64,000 nucleotides of DNA from Nilaparvata lugens (taxonomy: Eukaryota; Arthropoda; Insecta; Hemiptera; Delphacidae), in contig NC_052517.1 in assembly GCF_014356525.2 (NCBI RefSeq), forward strand, positions 1,479,436-1,543,435, written 5' to 3'. Below, in pieces: positions 22,452 through 33,489 of the stretch. The notes under the pieces were generated by a model that did not search any database, was not told the DNA's origin, and was given only the letters and a program-made list of their open reading frames with translations. A program made the translations under genes and the position numbers. Positions within the stretch are counted from its first letter, which is position 1. Each line of letters starts with the position of its first letter.

Positions 22452-22551
22452 NNNNNNNNNNNNNNNNNNNNNNNNNNNNNNNNNNNNNNNNNNNNNNNNN
22501 NNNNNNNNNNNNNNNNNNNNNNNNNNNNNNNNNNNNNNNNNNNNNNNNNNN
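22452..22551. other. Assembly gap (100 N)
   Basis: A run of exactly 100 N, likely a placeholder of unknown true length. Confidence 0.99.
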
Positions 22552-22711
22552 TTCTATACTCTCAATACAATCATGGATAAATCAATGTTCAATATGAACA
22601 AGAATTGAGTATAAATTATTATAGGCCCAATCATGAATGTAACATTTGTAGAGTTCAGTCCCACAAGATGTCAAATTATCAATAGATAACTTAATAATAA
22701 TATATATGCGG

Positions 22712-23150
22712 TATCATATACTTGTACAAACCTGTACCTCGTTTTCATGGAAGGCTATTACAATTTTAGAGGTCCAGCTCAATCATATATTGCTCCAAAA
22801 CTACCTACCTAAATTTTTTCTCAAATTCCATATTTTTACTAGATTTTTTCAGACTTTTATCATATACTTGTACAAGCCTGTACCTCGTATTCATGGAAGG
22901 CTATTACAATTTTAGAGGTTCAGCTCAAACATAAATAGCTCCGAAACTACCTACCTACATTTTTCTCAAATTCCATATTTTTACTAGATTTTTTCAGACT
23001 TTTATCATATACTTGTACAAGCCTGTACCTCGTATCCATGGAAGGCTATTACAATTTTGGAGGTTCAACTCAAACATAAATAGCTCCAAAACTACCTACC
23101 TAAATTTTTTCTCAAATTTCGAATCCCTACTGGATTTTTAAAGAATTTTA
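22712..23150. repeat. 145-bp tandem repeat, about three units
   Basis: TATCATATACTTGTACAA starts units at 22712, about 22857 and 23003. Each carries CCTGTACCTCG, CATGGAAGGCTATTACAATT and CTACCTACCTAAATTTT. Confidence 0.9.
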
Positions 23151-23359
23151 CAACAATTTTTTGAAACATCTGGTACACGTACGTAGGCCTACTACTAATG
23201 TTGTCACAAGTTAAAGTTTCAGAAAAATCTGCCAGATCTCTCTCTCTCTCTAGCATTAGAGCAATGCATAGCAGGCAGGCAGGCAATGTCAACAGAGAGC
23301 ATTGGAGACTAGAGTGGCAAATTATTAATACTTTGAAAGGTGAGAATCTTTTAATTTCT

Positions 23360-23460
23360 ATTACAGTGAGATCCACGTTATAAATTCAGTGGAAATGATA
23401 GGACTACAGAGTTGCCGATTCTCTGTTACCACCGCCTTCTATAGTATATGTAGCTGAGAT
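23360..23460. mobile_element. T1 fragment
   Basis: CAGTGAGATCCACGTTATAA, then TTGCCGATTCTCTGTTACC and GCCTTCTATAG. Confidence 0.55.
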
Positions 23461-23486
23461 TCAAGTCATCCCCCTATATCTGATCT

Positions 23487-23775
23487 GGTAGAGAGTTAGT
23501 GGGGAGGATATTTTTAATATTCTTTCCGAAGAATGGACATTGATATGTCCAAAGCTCCGCCAATTTATGTAGATGCATAACAATATGATTATTATCTATA
23601 GTTATTATATTACAAATTGCTTTTTCATATCATATACAGTTCAATAATTATTTTCTTAGTCTATATCATGTAAATTAATCTATAATTTTGCTGTATTGTA
23701 AGCTATTGTATATAAGTGTATAAGATAGTATATATTGTAATCTACATAAATAAAGTACTCAATCAATCAATCTGA
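23487..23775 (+). mobile_element. D element, TCAA-tailed retroposon 3' end
   Basis: TGGTAGAGAGTTAGTGGGGA through TACATAAATAAAGTACTCAA and (TCAA)n. At least six more copies lie in this window in both orientations (35210, 37730, 44865, 55112, 56150, 58243). The constant 3' end, simple tail and AATAAA suggest a LINE 3' end or SINE. Confidence 0.8.
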
Positions 23776-24009
23776 TATTAATTGTTGTTGATTCTTGTTA
23801 ATAATGATCAAGTATGTATCAAATAAATTCTGTTCTAGCCAAGAAAATATGTATCTTTTCATAATTTGATAATAAATTTTTATAATAATTGAGATTGAAT
23901 ATTCTGGTTGTCCATTATAATTTAATCTGTATTTAACCGTCAAAATTTAAAATTCTGAGTTTTCGTTGTTTTTTCAGGTGAAAATGGACTAAATTTTAGA
24001 AAAGTGCAA

Positions 24010-24130
24010 CCTTAACCCTATTTATTTATTTATTTCATTGGCAATTACAGATCATAATTATAATAAATATAATATGATTGGGAGAAGACAACAGGCATAG
24101 CCCAAAACTGTCTTCTCCCAAATTTTTACA
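24010..24130 (-). mobile_element. LINE 3'-end fragment
   Basis: (TTTA)n followed by CATTGGCAATTACAG. GGGAGAAGACAACAGGC and CTGTCTTCTCCC pair as a stem. Read on the minus strand it ends in an A-rich simple tail. Confidence 0.45.
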
Positions 24131-24527
24131 AATAAGTTTCAAAAAATAATAAGGTTAAGATTTCACTTTCACTTCAAAAAGTCCAATTTCCACTTCAAAA
24201 CTAATGACTAAACTAAAAATTTTGAATTTTGATATTTGAAAACTGATGAAAAACAAAAATATTTCACTCAAATCTCTACAAATCAGAAATTTTTGAGTAA
24301 TTTTGCAAAATTTTGAGCCAGAAAAGAAACACAATTTCGGACTTTTAGAATGTAATCTAAATTTGGGAGAGAGATAGTACAAGGAGTATCCTTAGTTTTT
24401 CTCTCTCGATCCTTGAGAGAAAGATCCTTCCTTGTAAAAATTATAAATAAATGAACTAATTTCTTCATTTTTTAGTCTCAATTTTCAAAAGTACTAATTT
24501 CAATTCAATTCAGTCTACAAACGTTTG

Positions 24528-24815
24528 GAAAAGGATAGAGCTATCTGCTTTGTCTAAAGACAGACAGAGATAGCAACACCAATGTTAATCAGGTGCTGCC
24601 ATTTTAACTTGGGCCTCATTATAGAACAATCACAACCACAACATGATACAATATCAACACAATATGATACAGTATCATCTCAACTTGATACACAACACCA
24701 TAATTTGATACAAAACAGGATAGAGCTATCTGCTTTGTGGAATCATAGACAAGGATAGCAACACCAATGTTAATCAGGTGCTGACTTTATAACGTGGACC
24801 TCACTATAGAAATGA
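24528..24815. mobile_element. T1 subtype copies (GATACAGTATCA-rich)
   Basis: Two head-to-tail units ending at TATAACGTGGACCTCACTAT. Confidence 0.8.
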
Positions 24816-25137
24816 ATGTTTGTTTGTATATTTTATGTTCACGATGAAATTTTGAAAATATGTTGTATAAAAATCGATGGAGGTTTTTGAAAAACTATTT
24901 GACATTTGAAAATGAGATTTTGAAAATATTTCGAATTCAACACGGTAGGTTCTGAGGGTTTGAGGTTTTGCCCCAAACAAAAAATGTCCAATCCGTCCTA
25001 ATTCTCGACTTCTTCCAAGGTCATAAATAGGTTCCAATGAAGCTTTGGAAAATATGATACCTATTTAATAGCATCTATCGATCTACAGTATAGTATAGAG
25101 AAATAAGACAACGATTTGGCCTCAACTGACACTTAGG

Positions 25138-25287
25138 CGACTGAGGTGGAGAAGAGACTGGACTCTAGTGGAGAGCATGTGTTTCCAAATGGTGACACTC
25201 ACACCAGTCGATTCTAGTCTCCTTGACGTCACCATTTGGAAACACATGCTCTCCACTAGAGTCCAGTCTCTTCTCCACTTGAGTCGC
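25138..25287. repeat. Near-perfect 59-bp inverted repeat with 31-nt loop
   Basis: The left arm (25138-25196, GACTGAGGTGGAGAAGAGAC and on to CCAAATGGTGAC) and right arm (25228-25287) pair with only a few mismatches. Confidence 0.9.
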
Positions 25288-25796
25288 GTAATTTAAGCCT
25301 TAGTGAACTGTGGATACAGAAAAAATACAATTTTATAAAAAATATCGACGTTTATTCAATGATTTCATACTCAGAATACATTACAATAAATTATAGATAA
25401 CCTAAAAATTTTCTACTACACAGTATACATGAGCCTATATAGCCCTAGATATATTATAATTATACATTTATAATACTATGAAGATAGGATCTGACTTATA
25501 CATGTACGGGATAGGAAATAAACCATTGACTAATTATCTATACTTGGCCTATATTAAAGGAAAGAACTGGCTTATACAGGTAGGGGATAGGAAATTGACG
25601 AATGACGCATCATCACGTCTCAACTACTCAACTCATTAACTTAACATTTTGCATATATAGATTCTTAATTTACCAAGGATGGTTATAGGTCTATTTTCAA
25701 TTCTTCAAGATTTCATTACATCAAGTTTTAAAATAGATCCTTGCGAAGCACGGGTTTCCTTTTAGTCTTGAATAATTTGATGAAGCCGACTCAAGA

Positions 25797-26548
25797 CGAT
25801 TACTGTCGACTACTGTCTATTATTAGTGTGTTGTTGGGAGTGTAAGAGTGTAAGAAGGGCACAGTATGAGAGACTACCAGCGTCATATAGCTTCACCAAA
25901 AACAACTACTAGGACTATCGGCTTCAGTTAACACTCACATTTGCAACATAGACACCCTATACACTGTCTATTATTAGTGTGTTGTTGGGAGTGTAAGAGT
26001 GTAAGAAGGGCACAGTATGAGAGACTACCAGCGTCACATAGCTTCACCAAAATAACTACTAGGACTATCGGCTTCAGTTAACACTCACATTTGCAACATA
26101 GACACCCTATACACTGTCTATTATTAGTGTGTTGTTGGGAGTGTAAGAGTGTAAGAAGGGCACAGTATGAGAGACTACCAGCGTCACATAGCTTCACCAA
26201 AAACAACTACTAGGACTATCGGCTTCAGTTAACACTCACATTTGCAACATAGACACCCTATACACTGTCTATTATTAGTGTGTTGTTGGGAGTGTAAGAA
26301 GGGCACAGTATGAGAGACTACCAGCGTCACATAGCTTCACCAAAAACAACTACTAGGACTATCGGCTTCAGTTAACACTCACATTTGCAACATAGACACC
26401 CTATACACTGTCTATTATTAGTGTGTTGTTGGGAGTGTAAGAGTGTAAGAAGGGTACAGTATGAGAGACTACCAGCGTCACTTAGCTTCACCAAAAACAA
26501 CTACTACGACTATCGGCTTCAGTTAACACTCACATTTGCAACATAACG
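25797..26548. repeat. 151-bp satellite array 1 (about five units)
   Basis: Units start CTGTCTATTATTAGTGTG at 25813, 25964, 26114, 26265 and about 26408. Each contains GGGCACAGTATGAGAGACTA, GCGTCACATAGCTTCACC and GGACTATCGGCTTCAG. Confidence 0.97.
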
Positions 26549-26556
26549 GTCCTTTA

Positions 26557-26987
26557 ACGTGGCATATCAACACAATATGATACAGTATCATCTCAACTTA
26601 ATACACAACACCATAATTTGATACAAAACTTCCTACTTTGATTGAATTCTAACAAAGACCTTAAAGAGATATAGACCCACAATGCCTAAGCCTTCCCAAT
26701 GATAGCTCTTACTTGAAATTGAAGGCCGCCATTGGGGTATTTTAGCACGAGATATTATTTATTTGTAATACTATAGATCACAAAGGCATTGGTGGCATTG
26801 GTATGTAATAATCTTATGGGTTGCCGCCTCAATGGCGGATTTCAATTCCAAGTACGACACTAGCGCTGCATGTGAGTCTATGCATCTTTAAGGTCTTTGG
26901 TAGAATTCATTCAAAGTAGGAAGTTTTGTATCAAATTATGGTGTTGTGTATCAAGTTTAGATGATAGTGTATCATATTGTGTTGAAT
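26557..26987. mobile_element. 430-bp foldback element
   Basis: The outer arms carry GATACAGTATCATCTCAAC and its complement near 26945-26985. Inner arms include TTGAAATTGAAGGCCGCCAT and ATGGCGGATTTCAATTCCAA. No ORF. Confidence 0.75.
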
Positions 26988-27011
26988 TTTACAAATCATG
27001 GGATGTCTTCT

Positions 27012-27444
27012 CTATGCTTGAACAGTGTCTGTCCTATGCTGAGTCCTGACATGCTTGTCCAAATGCGTCTTCTGTGTGAAGCCGGCCTTGCATACGTCAC
27101 ACACATAGGGCCTCTCACCCGTGTGCCGTCTGCTATGCCTCTTCAGATGACTCGAGTGACTGGTGCTGAAGTCGCACTGTGCACACTTGTATGGCTTGTC
27201 GCCCGTGTGCATGCGCATGTGGTTCTTGTAGCTGGTGATGTGTGTGCATGCATAGTCGCACAGCTCACACTTGTATGGCCTCTCTCCGGTGTGTGTGCGC
27301 ATGTGCACTGTCATGGTGGCCTGGTAGGCGCATTTGTAGCCGCACTCTTCACAGGTCAGCGTTTTCGGCTTCTTCTTTTCAGTCGCGGCTCGCTCGCCCG
27401 TGTGACTCTTGATGTGTTTCAACAGGGTACTGGAGTCCACGCAT
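27012..27444 (-). CDS. C2H2 zinc-finger protein, terminal exon (half of finger 5 and fingers 6-9)
   Basis: Minus strand, acceptor TTGATTGGACAG before 27444, stop TAG at 27014-27012, entering with one base of a split codon. It encodes the second half of a finger (CVDSSTLLKHIKSH), a non-canonical linker rich in Lys, then CEECGYKCAYQATMTVHMRTH-type fingers in the C-x2-C-x12-H-x3-H pattern. Three are regular and the last ends H-VRTQ-H (x4). TGERPYKC and TGDKPYKC linkers separate them. Joined to the 30401-30556 or 32232-32387 exon, the split finger has the correct 12-residue spacing. It is a nuclear DNA-binding protein by family; the target is unknown. Confidence 0.88.
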
Positions 27445-27502
27445 CTGTCCAATCAAAAATATATAAAATAAATAAATGTTCATTTCCCAAACTACTACAT
27501 CA

Positions 27503-27640
27503 ATTTATTTATTTATTTATTTATTTATTGTATAAAATACTATAATCATAATACAATTATGACATTGGAGGAAAAACTAGGCTGAGCCTGTACTATTTCT
27601 CTCCAAAAATTTTGATAAAATGTTAATGTTGTCCAAAAGA
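27503..27640 (-). mobile_element. LINE 3'-end fragment with (ATTT)n
   Basis: (ATTT)n, then TATAATCATAATACAATTAT, then GAGGAAAAACTAGGCTGAGC. This is a 3' UTR-like sequence without coding capacity. Confidence 0.5.
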
Positions 27641-27904
27641 TAAGGTTATATAGTCACACACTGCTTCGTCACTTGATTTTCGGTCCTGAAATGATGATTT
27701 AAAATTTTGAATTTTGAAGGTTGATTTTATACTCTAAATGAATCACAATAAATTGAAAACTTTAGAAATATTGCACTTATTTAAAAAAGTTGAATACAAA
27801 ATCAAAAACCTACTCAGTATTTGTTATTCACAGCTCTAAAATATATTTAGACTGACCACTAACGGTAGGTTAATTACAGAAAACGTAGATACAATTATTG
27901 ATAC

Positions 27905-28590
27905 AATGAATAAATAATAAATAATAAATAAATTTATTAGCCAAAAAACAGGATGTCACAATTTGACATATAAGCCATTCAATATAACAGTAAAACACTC
28001 AGTCAATACAAATACTGTCAATAAAAACAATACAAAGTCACATTTACAATAAAAACATGTATGGTATATTAATTCTATCCATATAACAGTAATATTAATA
28101 AATTCTAATATTGAAATCTTCTACATTTACAATAAAAACATGTATGGTATATTAATTCTATTCATATAACAGTAATACTAATAAATTCTAAATATTGAAA
28201 TCTTCTACATTCATTTTCATGCCGATAAATAGAGTAAAAGGGGGTTTTCAAGAGAAATATTTCTAAAATCTTTTTGAACCTCCTGTGATTAAGTTGTCTC
28301 ACCTCAATAAGAAGCTTATTCATAAATTTAATTGCAACAGTCGAGGGACTTTGATCAGTTTTATGCAGTCTGCTTCAAGTTACATAGATTGGATCTTGTA
28401 TTATAAGAATGAATTGCATTTCTCAACTCCATTTTCTCCGGATTTGCTTTCAGAAATAGTAAGCATTGCAATATATACAATGAATATAGAGTTAGAAGTA
28501 TAATAAAGTATAATATAAGTATACAATAAAGTATTGTATCTAAAATTAGATATACAATTATTGTACAGTTTACAATTAGATACATGGTTA
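27905..28590 (-). mobile_element. LINE 3' fragment with C-terminal domain
   Basis: The minus strand reads HSYNTRSNLCNLKQTA, then in a shifted frame STVAIKFMNKLLIEVRQ and RRFKKILEIFLL, the C-terminal signature of CR1/Jockey-group LINEs. A 3' UTR and (AATA)n tail end near 27905. The 3' UTR contains a local duplication (ACATGTATGGTATATTAATT twice). Confidence 0.7.
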
Positions 28591-28639
28591 GTTTTAGAAA
28601 TTTCTTATAATGTGTCTTCTACATTATTATTATTATTAA

Positions 28640-28950
28640 ACGAAAATCCAAATTAAATGCTGTAATTCACCCCGAAGACTTCTGCTACTGCAAATATTGA
28701 CAACAGGGTAAACAGCTAGATAGAAATTTGTTGATCACTACTAATCAAGAATTATTTGTCAGCCCGGGAATCGAACCCAGTACCTCCTAATTGCCGGTCA
28801 GGAATGCTTACCCTTACACCAAACTGACAACTCTGGATAGCAGCGTTCATCGTATATCCATCTAGCTGTTTACCCTGTTGTCAATATTTGCAGTAGCACA
28901 AGTCTTCGGGGTGAATTACAGCATTTAATTTGGATTTTCGTTTAATAATA
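28640..28950. mobile_element. Foldback element enclosing a tRNA-like sequence
   Basis: The left arm (about 28642-28730) and right arm (about 28858-28945) are inverted copies: ATTAAATGCTGTAATTCACC, CGAAGACTTCTGCTACTGC, GACAACAGGGTAAACAGCTA and complements. The spacer holds the tRNA-like sequence. Confidence 0.85.
28756..28830 (-). ncRNA. tRNA-like sequence (SINE head or tRNA pseudogene)
   Basis: On the minus strand 75 nt begin TTGTCAG and end CTGACAA (7-bp acceptor-like stem). They carry an A-box-like TGGTGTAAGGGTAAGC and a B-box GGTTCGATTCC, with a T-stem CTGGG/CCCGG. A TCCTGA/TTAGGA stem leaves a 7-nt loop CCGGCAA with C rather than T before the anticodon position, and the D-arm spacing is irregular. 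It is probably not a functional tRNA. It may drive pol III as a SINE promoter. Confidence 0.6.
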
Positions 28951-29094
28951 AATATTAATTCATATTGTTCATTTTCCAAGAAAACTATAACTACTACACC
29001 AATAACAGAAAATATTAGACATTTTACAATTTCATAAAATGGTTAGTTTCAGAAATTTCTTGTAAATGTTATGAGAGAATGAGAAAAATGTACA

Positions 29095-29495
29095 ATTAAA
29101 AATATCGGGGCACCGAGCTTCGCTCGTTATTTTTATTTATTGATAAACAGAACACAATTCTCTAAAATGATCGTGTTTATATTTTACAGCTGGCTATACG
29201 TCAGCTTATGAATTTCGAGGATGCGATATTTTGATTTTCCTCAGAATCACTCGCTCACTTTTTACTATCCACAGACGACGGAAGTCTCATCTGTTTCAGC
29301 CAAGGATGAATTATCCTTTTAATGTCGTTCAGCGAGTTTTCCCAAGGATGAGACCTAGTGCAATCGAATTTTTATATCATAAACCTACTATGTTCCAAAT
29401 TTCGTGGAAATCGTCAGAGCCGTTTTCGAGATCCGTTGAACATAAATAACCAGATATAAATATGCAGAAATTACTCGCTTTATATAATAGGATGT
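29095..29495. mobile_element. Non-autonomous repeat starting CACCGAGCTTCGCTCG
   Basis: It shares CACCGAGCTTCGCTCG at its start and CGTTTTCGAGATCCG near its end with 45795-46410. A similar start precedes the Helitron-like element at 40369. Relationship to Helitrons is a guess. Confidence 0.5.
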
Positions 29496-29591
29496 ACAAT
29501 TCGAACAATGTGTAACCTTATCTAAATTTGGGAGAGGAATAGCACAACGTTACCTTATTTTTTCTCTCCCTATCATTTTTTATGATGTACT

Positions 29592-30350
29592 TGTATGAAT
29601 CAATAAAATAGTTATTTGTATATCTAGAGTGAAAAGTGCTGTTTTTTCTCCCTGAGGGAAAAGTTTGAAGCCCGAGGCGAAGCCGAGGGCAACAATTTTC
29701 CTGAGGGAGAAAAAACATTTTTCACTTGTGATATACACAACATTTTTCCTTCACCTACATTTTTATAAAAACTGCTAATAAAATAATTTTTAAAAACGTA
29801 TGTGACTAAACAATGTGTTACAACATAATCTAAAAAGTAAACAGAAACAGCTGGCTTGTAATCACAGTTCTCCTCCGACAGCACTATCTGTCGGCTAAAG
29901 TTGTAACAACAATAACAGCCAAAACTACAGCTATGATGAAGTTCCCGTTTCAAATTTGATTAGTTAATAAGTAATATTCGTTGGCTGATATTTTGAATAA
30001 CATGGAATAAAAGAAATAATATATACATTTTTTTAGTATAGTGATATGAAGTTTGTAATAATAATTTCAGCATACAAACATAAATTTTATATATCGATCA
30101 AATGTCTGGTTGAGGTATTGAATTTAGTTGGTTTAATGACTACTCTATATGCTTCCTCATCTGAGCTTAGACCTTCTGACCTATTCCAAATGTACGTTTT
30201 CAAAATAGAGATGCTTCCCATGTTATTTAAATGGAGTCACTTTTACTCCCTAGAGAGTTTTTCTGTTTTTTAGTACCGAGAGCGAAAAAGTGACACTTTA
30301 GTATCATGTTTCAGGGATTAAAGTAAGTACTTTTGACAGTAGGTGGAGGA
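29592..30350. mobile_element. F element, near complete
   Basis: It is the inverse orientation of 5285-6047. Hairpin GCCCGAGGCGAAGCCGAGGG near 29670. Ends at GTAGGTGGAGGAAAAATAT. Confidence 0.85.
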
Positions 30351-30400
30351 AAAATATATATAAACATGATTGCAAGTTGAGGAGTGGAGAATGTATTCAC

Positions 30401-30556
30401 CTGTATTCACATATGTTGCACTCGTAAGGTTTCTCTCCACTATGTATTCGCATATGGGTGCGTAGATTTGTGGATTGGGTAGAACTGTAGTCACATATCT
30501 GACACTTGTAGGGCTTTTCTCCACTATGGATCCGCATGTGGGTTTTCAGCGTGGTA
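30401..30556 (-). CDS. C2H2 zinc-finger exon, copy b of a duplicated pair
   Basis: A 156-bp exon on the minus strand: acceptor CTTCTGTTGATAG, donor AG/GTGAAT. It encodes the second half of a finger ([10 protein letters not shown]), linker SGEKPYKC, a full finger ([21 protein letters not shown] in outline), a second linker, and the CNICEY start of the next. It starts and ends in phase 2. Joined upstream to the 34602/37190 exon and downstream to the 27444 exon, both split fingers have 12 residues between the second Cys and first His. It differs from 32232-32387 by one silent change (CAT/CAC). Confidence 0.88.
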
Positions 30557-30616
30557 CTATCAACAGAAGGAATAAAATAGATTGATCATAATATAATCAA
30601 TTCACAGTGAAAAAAG

Positions 30617-30722
30617 CAGTCGTTAGGTGATGTGAGAGGCCCTGAAATTGATTAGTTGCGACCTGAAAACTCTTGACACCAGACTTGAGCCAGCCAGGTC
30701 ACTCGATATTATTATTATTATT
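30617..30722 (+). mobile_element. SINE 3' part with (ATT)n tail
   Basis: AGGCCCTGAAATTGATTAG, TTGCGACCTGAAAACTC, GAGCCAGCCAGGTCACTCGA, then (TTA)n. Copies at 32443-32560 and, more complete, at 52988-53150. Confidence 0.7.
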
Positions 30723-30839
30723 AATTCACAGTATATTCATCAACTAAATAATAAAGATGACAATAACATAAAGGCCCATATTATGTACTATCTTAGAGAA
30801 AAGATAGCATAAGAAGATATGCCATGGTTTGTAGAATTC

Positions 30840-31250
30840 ATTTAAATTTTGCATGTTTTGTATCAAATCATGGTGTTGTGTATCAAGTTAGAATGAAGTT
30901 ACGTATCAAATTGTTGGCGTTGTGTATCAAGCTGAGATGATAATTAATTGGTCTTAGGGAAGAGATAGCATGAGAAGATATCATGGTTTGTAGAATTCAT
31001 TTGAAGTTTGGAAGTTTTATATCAATTTATGATGTTGTGTATCAAGCTGAGATTAAGTTTTGTATCAATTTATGATGTTGTGTATCAATCTGAGATGAAG
31101 TTTTGTATCAAATTATGGTGTTATGTATCTAGTTGAGATGGTATTGTATCATATTGTGATTATACTGTATCGTATGTGATGAAAATGTATCATTTATAAT
31201 GATAGCATAGAGAAAAGATAACTTAAGAAGATAGGTCGTTTATGTTGCAA
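30840..31250. repeat. Decayed T1-subtype sequence
   Basis: Repeats of GTGTTGTGTATCAAG and GTTTTGTATCAAATTATGG with variable spacing. Homologous to 32680-33480 in the neighbouring duplicate. Confidence 0.7.
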
Positions 31251-31253
31251 ATT

Positions 31254-31808
31254 TCTTCTCCGATTACTGTCGACTACTGTCTATTATTAGTGTGTTGTTG
31301 AGAGTGTAAGAGTGTAAGAAGGGCACAGTATGAGAGACTACCAGCGTCACATAGCTTCACCAAAAACAACTACTAGGACTATCGGCTTCAGTTAACACTC
31401 ACATTTGCAACATAGACACCCTATACACTGTCTATTATTAGTGTGTTGTTGGGAGTGTAAGAGTGTAAGAAGGGCACAGTATGAGAGACTACCAGCGTCA
31501 CATAGCTTCACCAAAAACAACTACTAGGACTATCGGCTTCAGTTAACACTCACATTTGCAACATAGACACCCTATACACTGTCTATTATTAGTGTGTTGT
31601 TGGGAGTGTAAGAGTGTAAGAAGGCACAGTATGAGAGACTACCAGCGTCACATAGCTTCACCAAAAACAACTACTAGGACTATCGGCTTCAGTTAACACT
31701 CACATTTGCAACATAGACACCCTATACACTGTCTATTATTAGTGTGTTGTTTGGAGTGTAAGAGTGTAAGAAGGGCACAGTATGAGAGACTACCAGCGTC
31801 ACATAGCT
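31254..31808. repeat. 151-bp satellite array 2
   Basis: Just under four units of the same satellite as 25797-26548. The last unit is cut at GCGTCACATAGCTT by an E element. Confidence 0.96.
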
Positions 31809-32016
31809 TTAATCAGAATCGTTGGAGCCGTTTTCGAGAAAATCGCGAAAACCCCTGTTTGTGACAACATTTTGCCATTTTAGCCGCCATCTTGAATCGC
31901 ATTTGATCGAAATTGTTCGTGTCGGATCCTTATATTGTAAGGGCGTTACGTTCCAAATTTCAAGTCATTCCGTTAATTGGGAGATGAGATATCGTGTACA
32001 CAGACGCACATACACT

Positions 32017-32062
<46 letters not shown>

Positions 32063-32194
32063 GACCAATACCCAAAAACCACTTTTTTGGACTCAGGGGA
32101 CCTTGAAACGTATAGAAATTTAGAAATTGGGTACCTTAATTTTTTTTGGAAAGCAATACTTTCCTTACCTATGGTAATAGGGCAAGCAAAGTAA
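31809..32194 (+). mobile_element. E element, 5'-truncated
   Basis: It starts inside E (GTTGGAGCCGTTTTCGAGAA), has a CA tract at 32010-32060, and ends TAGGGCAAGCAAAGTA. Confidence 0.8.
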
Positions 32195-32231
32195 AAATGA
32201 TTGCAAGTTGAGGAGTGGGGAATGTATTCAC

Positions 32232-32387
32232 CTGTATTCACATATGTTGCACTCGTAAGGTTTCTCTCCACTATGTATTCGCATATGGGTGCGTAGATTT
32301 GTGGATTGGGTAGAACTGTAGTCACATATCTGACACTTGTAGGGCTTTTCTCCACTGTGGATCCGCATGTGGGTTTTCAGCGTGGTA
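32232..32387 (-). CDS. C2H2 zinc-finger exon, copy a of a duplicated pair
   Basis: A 156-bp exon, same splice sites and protein as 30401-30556 (identical residues, one silent difference). Flanking intron is also duplicated (TTGCAAGTTGAGGAGTGG on one side; AGATTGATCATAATATAATC and the SINE tail on the other). Splicing copy a directly to copy b would keep the frame but leave only 8 residues between Cys and His in the joining finger, so the two are best read as alternatives. Confidence 0.87.
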
Positions 32388-32442
32388 CTATCAACAGAAG
32401 GAATAAAATAGATTGATCATAATATAATCAATTCACAGTAAA

Positions 32443-32560
32443 AAAAGCAGTGGTTAGGTGATGTGAGAGGCCCTGAAATTGATCAGTTGCGACCTGAAAA
32501 CTCTGACACCAGACCTGAGCCAGCCAGGTCACTCGATATTATTATTATTATTATTATTAA
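32443..32560 (+). mobile_element. SINE 3' part with (ATT)n tail, duplicate
   Basis: Same insertion as 30617-30722, carried along in the segmental duplication. Confidence 0.7.
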
Positions 32561-32711
32561 TTCACAGTATATTCATCAACTAAATAATAAAGATGATAAT
32601 AACATAAAGGTCCATATTATGTACTATCATAGAGAAAAGATAGCATAAGAAGATATGCCATGGTTTGTAGAATACATTTAAAGTTTGCATGTTTTGTATC
32701 AAATCATGGTG

Positions 32712-32933
32712 AATGAGAAAGAAAAAGAAATTGTCAAAAAACCACTGATTTATTGATAATTAGAAAGACCGGTTTCGGTTATTACACCATTGTCAATCTC
32801 TGATAAACTGATAATATCAATGATAAATATCTCTGATATATCAATAAATCAGTGGTTTTTTGACAATTTCTTTTTTCTTTCTCATTCAATATGAATAATT
32901 ACCACAATATCAACTTCTCAACTACACAAAAAG
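32712..32933. mobile_element. 222-bp hairpin element with 13-bp target duplication
   Basis: TCAAATCATGGTG at 32699-32711 is repeated at 32934-32946. The undisturbed target is present once in the neighbouring duplicate (about 30863). Arms GAAATTGTCAAAAAACCACT and complement form a hairpin, with ACCGGTTTCGGTTATTACAC near the loop. A second copy is at about 48890-49130. Confidence 0.92.
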
Positions 32934-32934
32934 T

Positions 32935-33480
32935 CAAATCATGGTGTTGTGTATCAAGTTAGAATGAAGTTACGTATCAAATTATTGGCGTTGTGTATCA
33001 AGCTGAGATGATAATCGGTCTTAGGGAAGAGATAGCATGAGAAGATATCATGGTATGTAGAATTCATTTGAAGTTTGAAAGTTTTGTATCAATTATGATT
33101 GTGTATCAAGTTGAGATGAAGTTTTTACAAATTTGGTGTTGTGTATCAAGCTGAGATGAAGTTTTGTATCAAATTATGGTGTTGTGTACCAAGTTGAGAT
33201 GATACTGTATCATATTGTGCTGTATCAACAGCACGCGAACATAAAGCATTCATGTTCCAAATTTCCATAGAGAAACGAGCATAAGAAGATATCCCATGGT
33301 TTGTAGGATTCATTCAAAGTTTGAATCAAAGTTTTGTATCAAATTATGGTGTTATGTATCTAGTTGAGATAGTATTGTATCATATTGTGATTATACTGTA
33401 TCGTATGTGATGAAGATGTATCATTTATAATGATAGCATAGAGAAAAGATGACTAAAGAAGATAGGTCAGGTCGTCTATG
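32935..33480. repeat. Decayed T1-subtype sequence, duplicate
   Basis: Counterpart of 30840-31250, with short internal amplification of GTGTATCAAGTTGAGATG. Confidence 0.7.
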
Positions 33481-33489
33481 TTGCAAATT

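Noticed and set aside
25797..26548. 151-bp direct repeats as a possible CRISPR array
   Set aside because: Units are contiguous without unique spacers, far longer than CRISPR repeats, and lie in a eukaryotic genome.
26961..27545. Plus-strand ORF of 194 codons over the terminal zinc-finger exon
   Set aside because: It is the antisense shadow of the C2H2 fingers; the minus strand has regular Cys/His spacing and splice sites.
28756..28830. Functional tRNA gene
   Set aside because: D-arm spacing is irregular, the base before the anticodon position is C rather than T, and it is embedded in a foldback repeat; kept only as a tRNA-like sequence.
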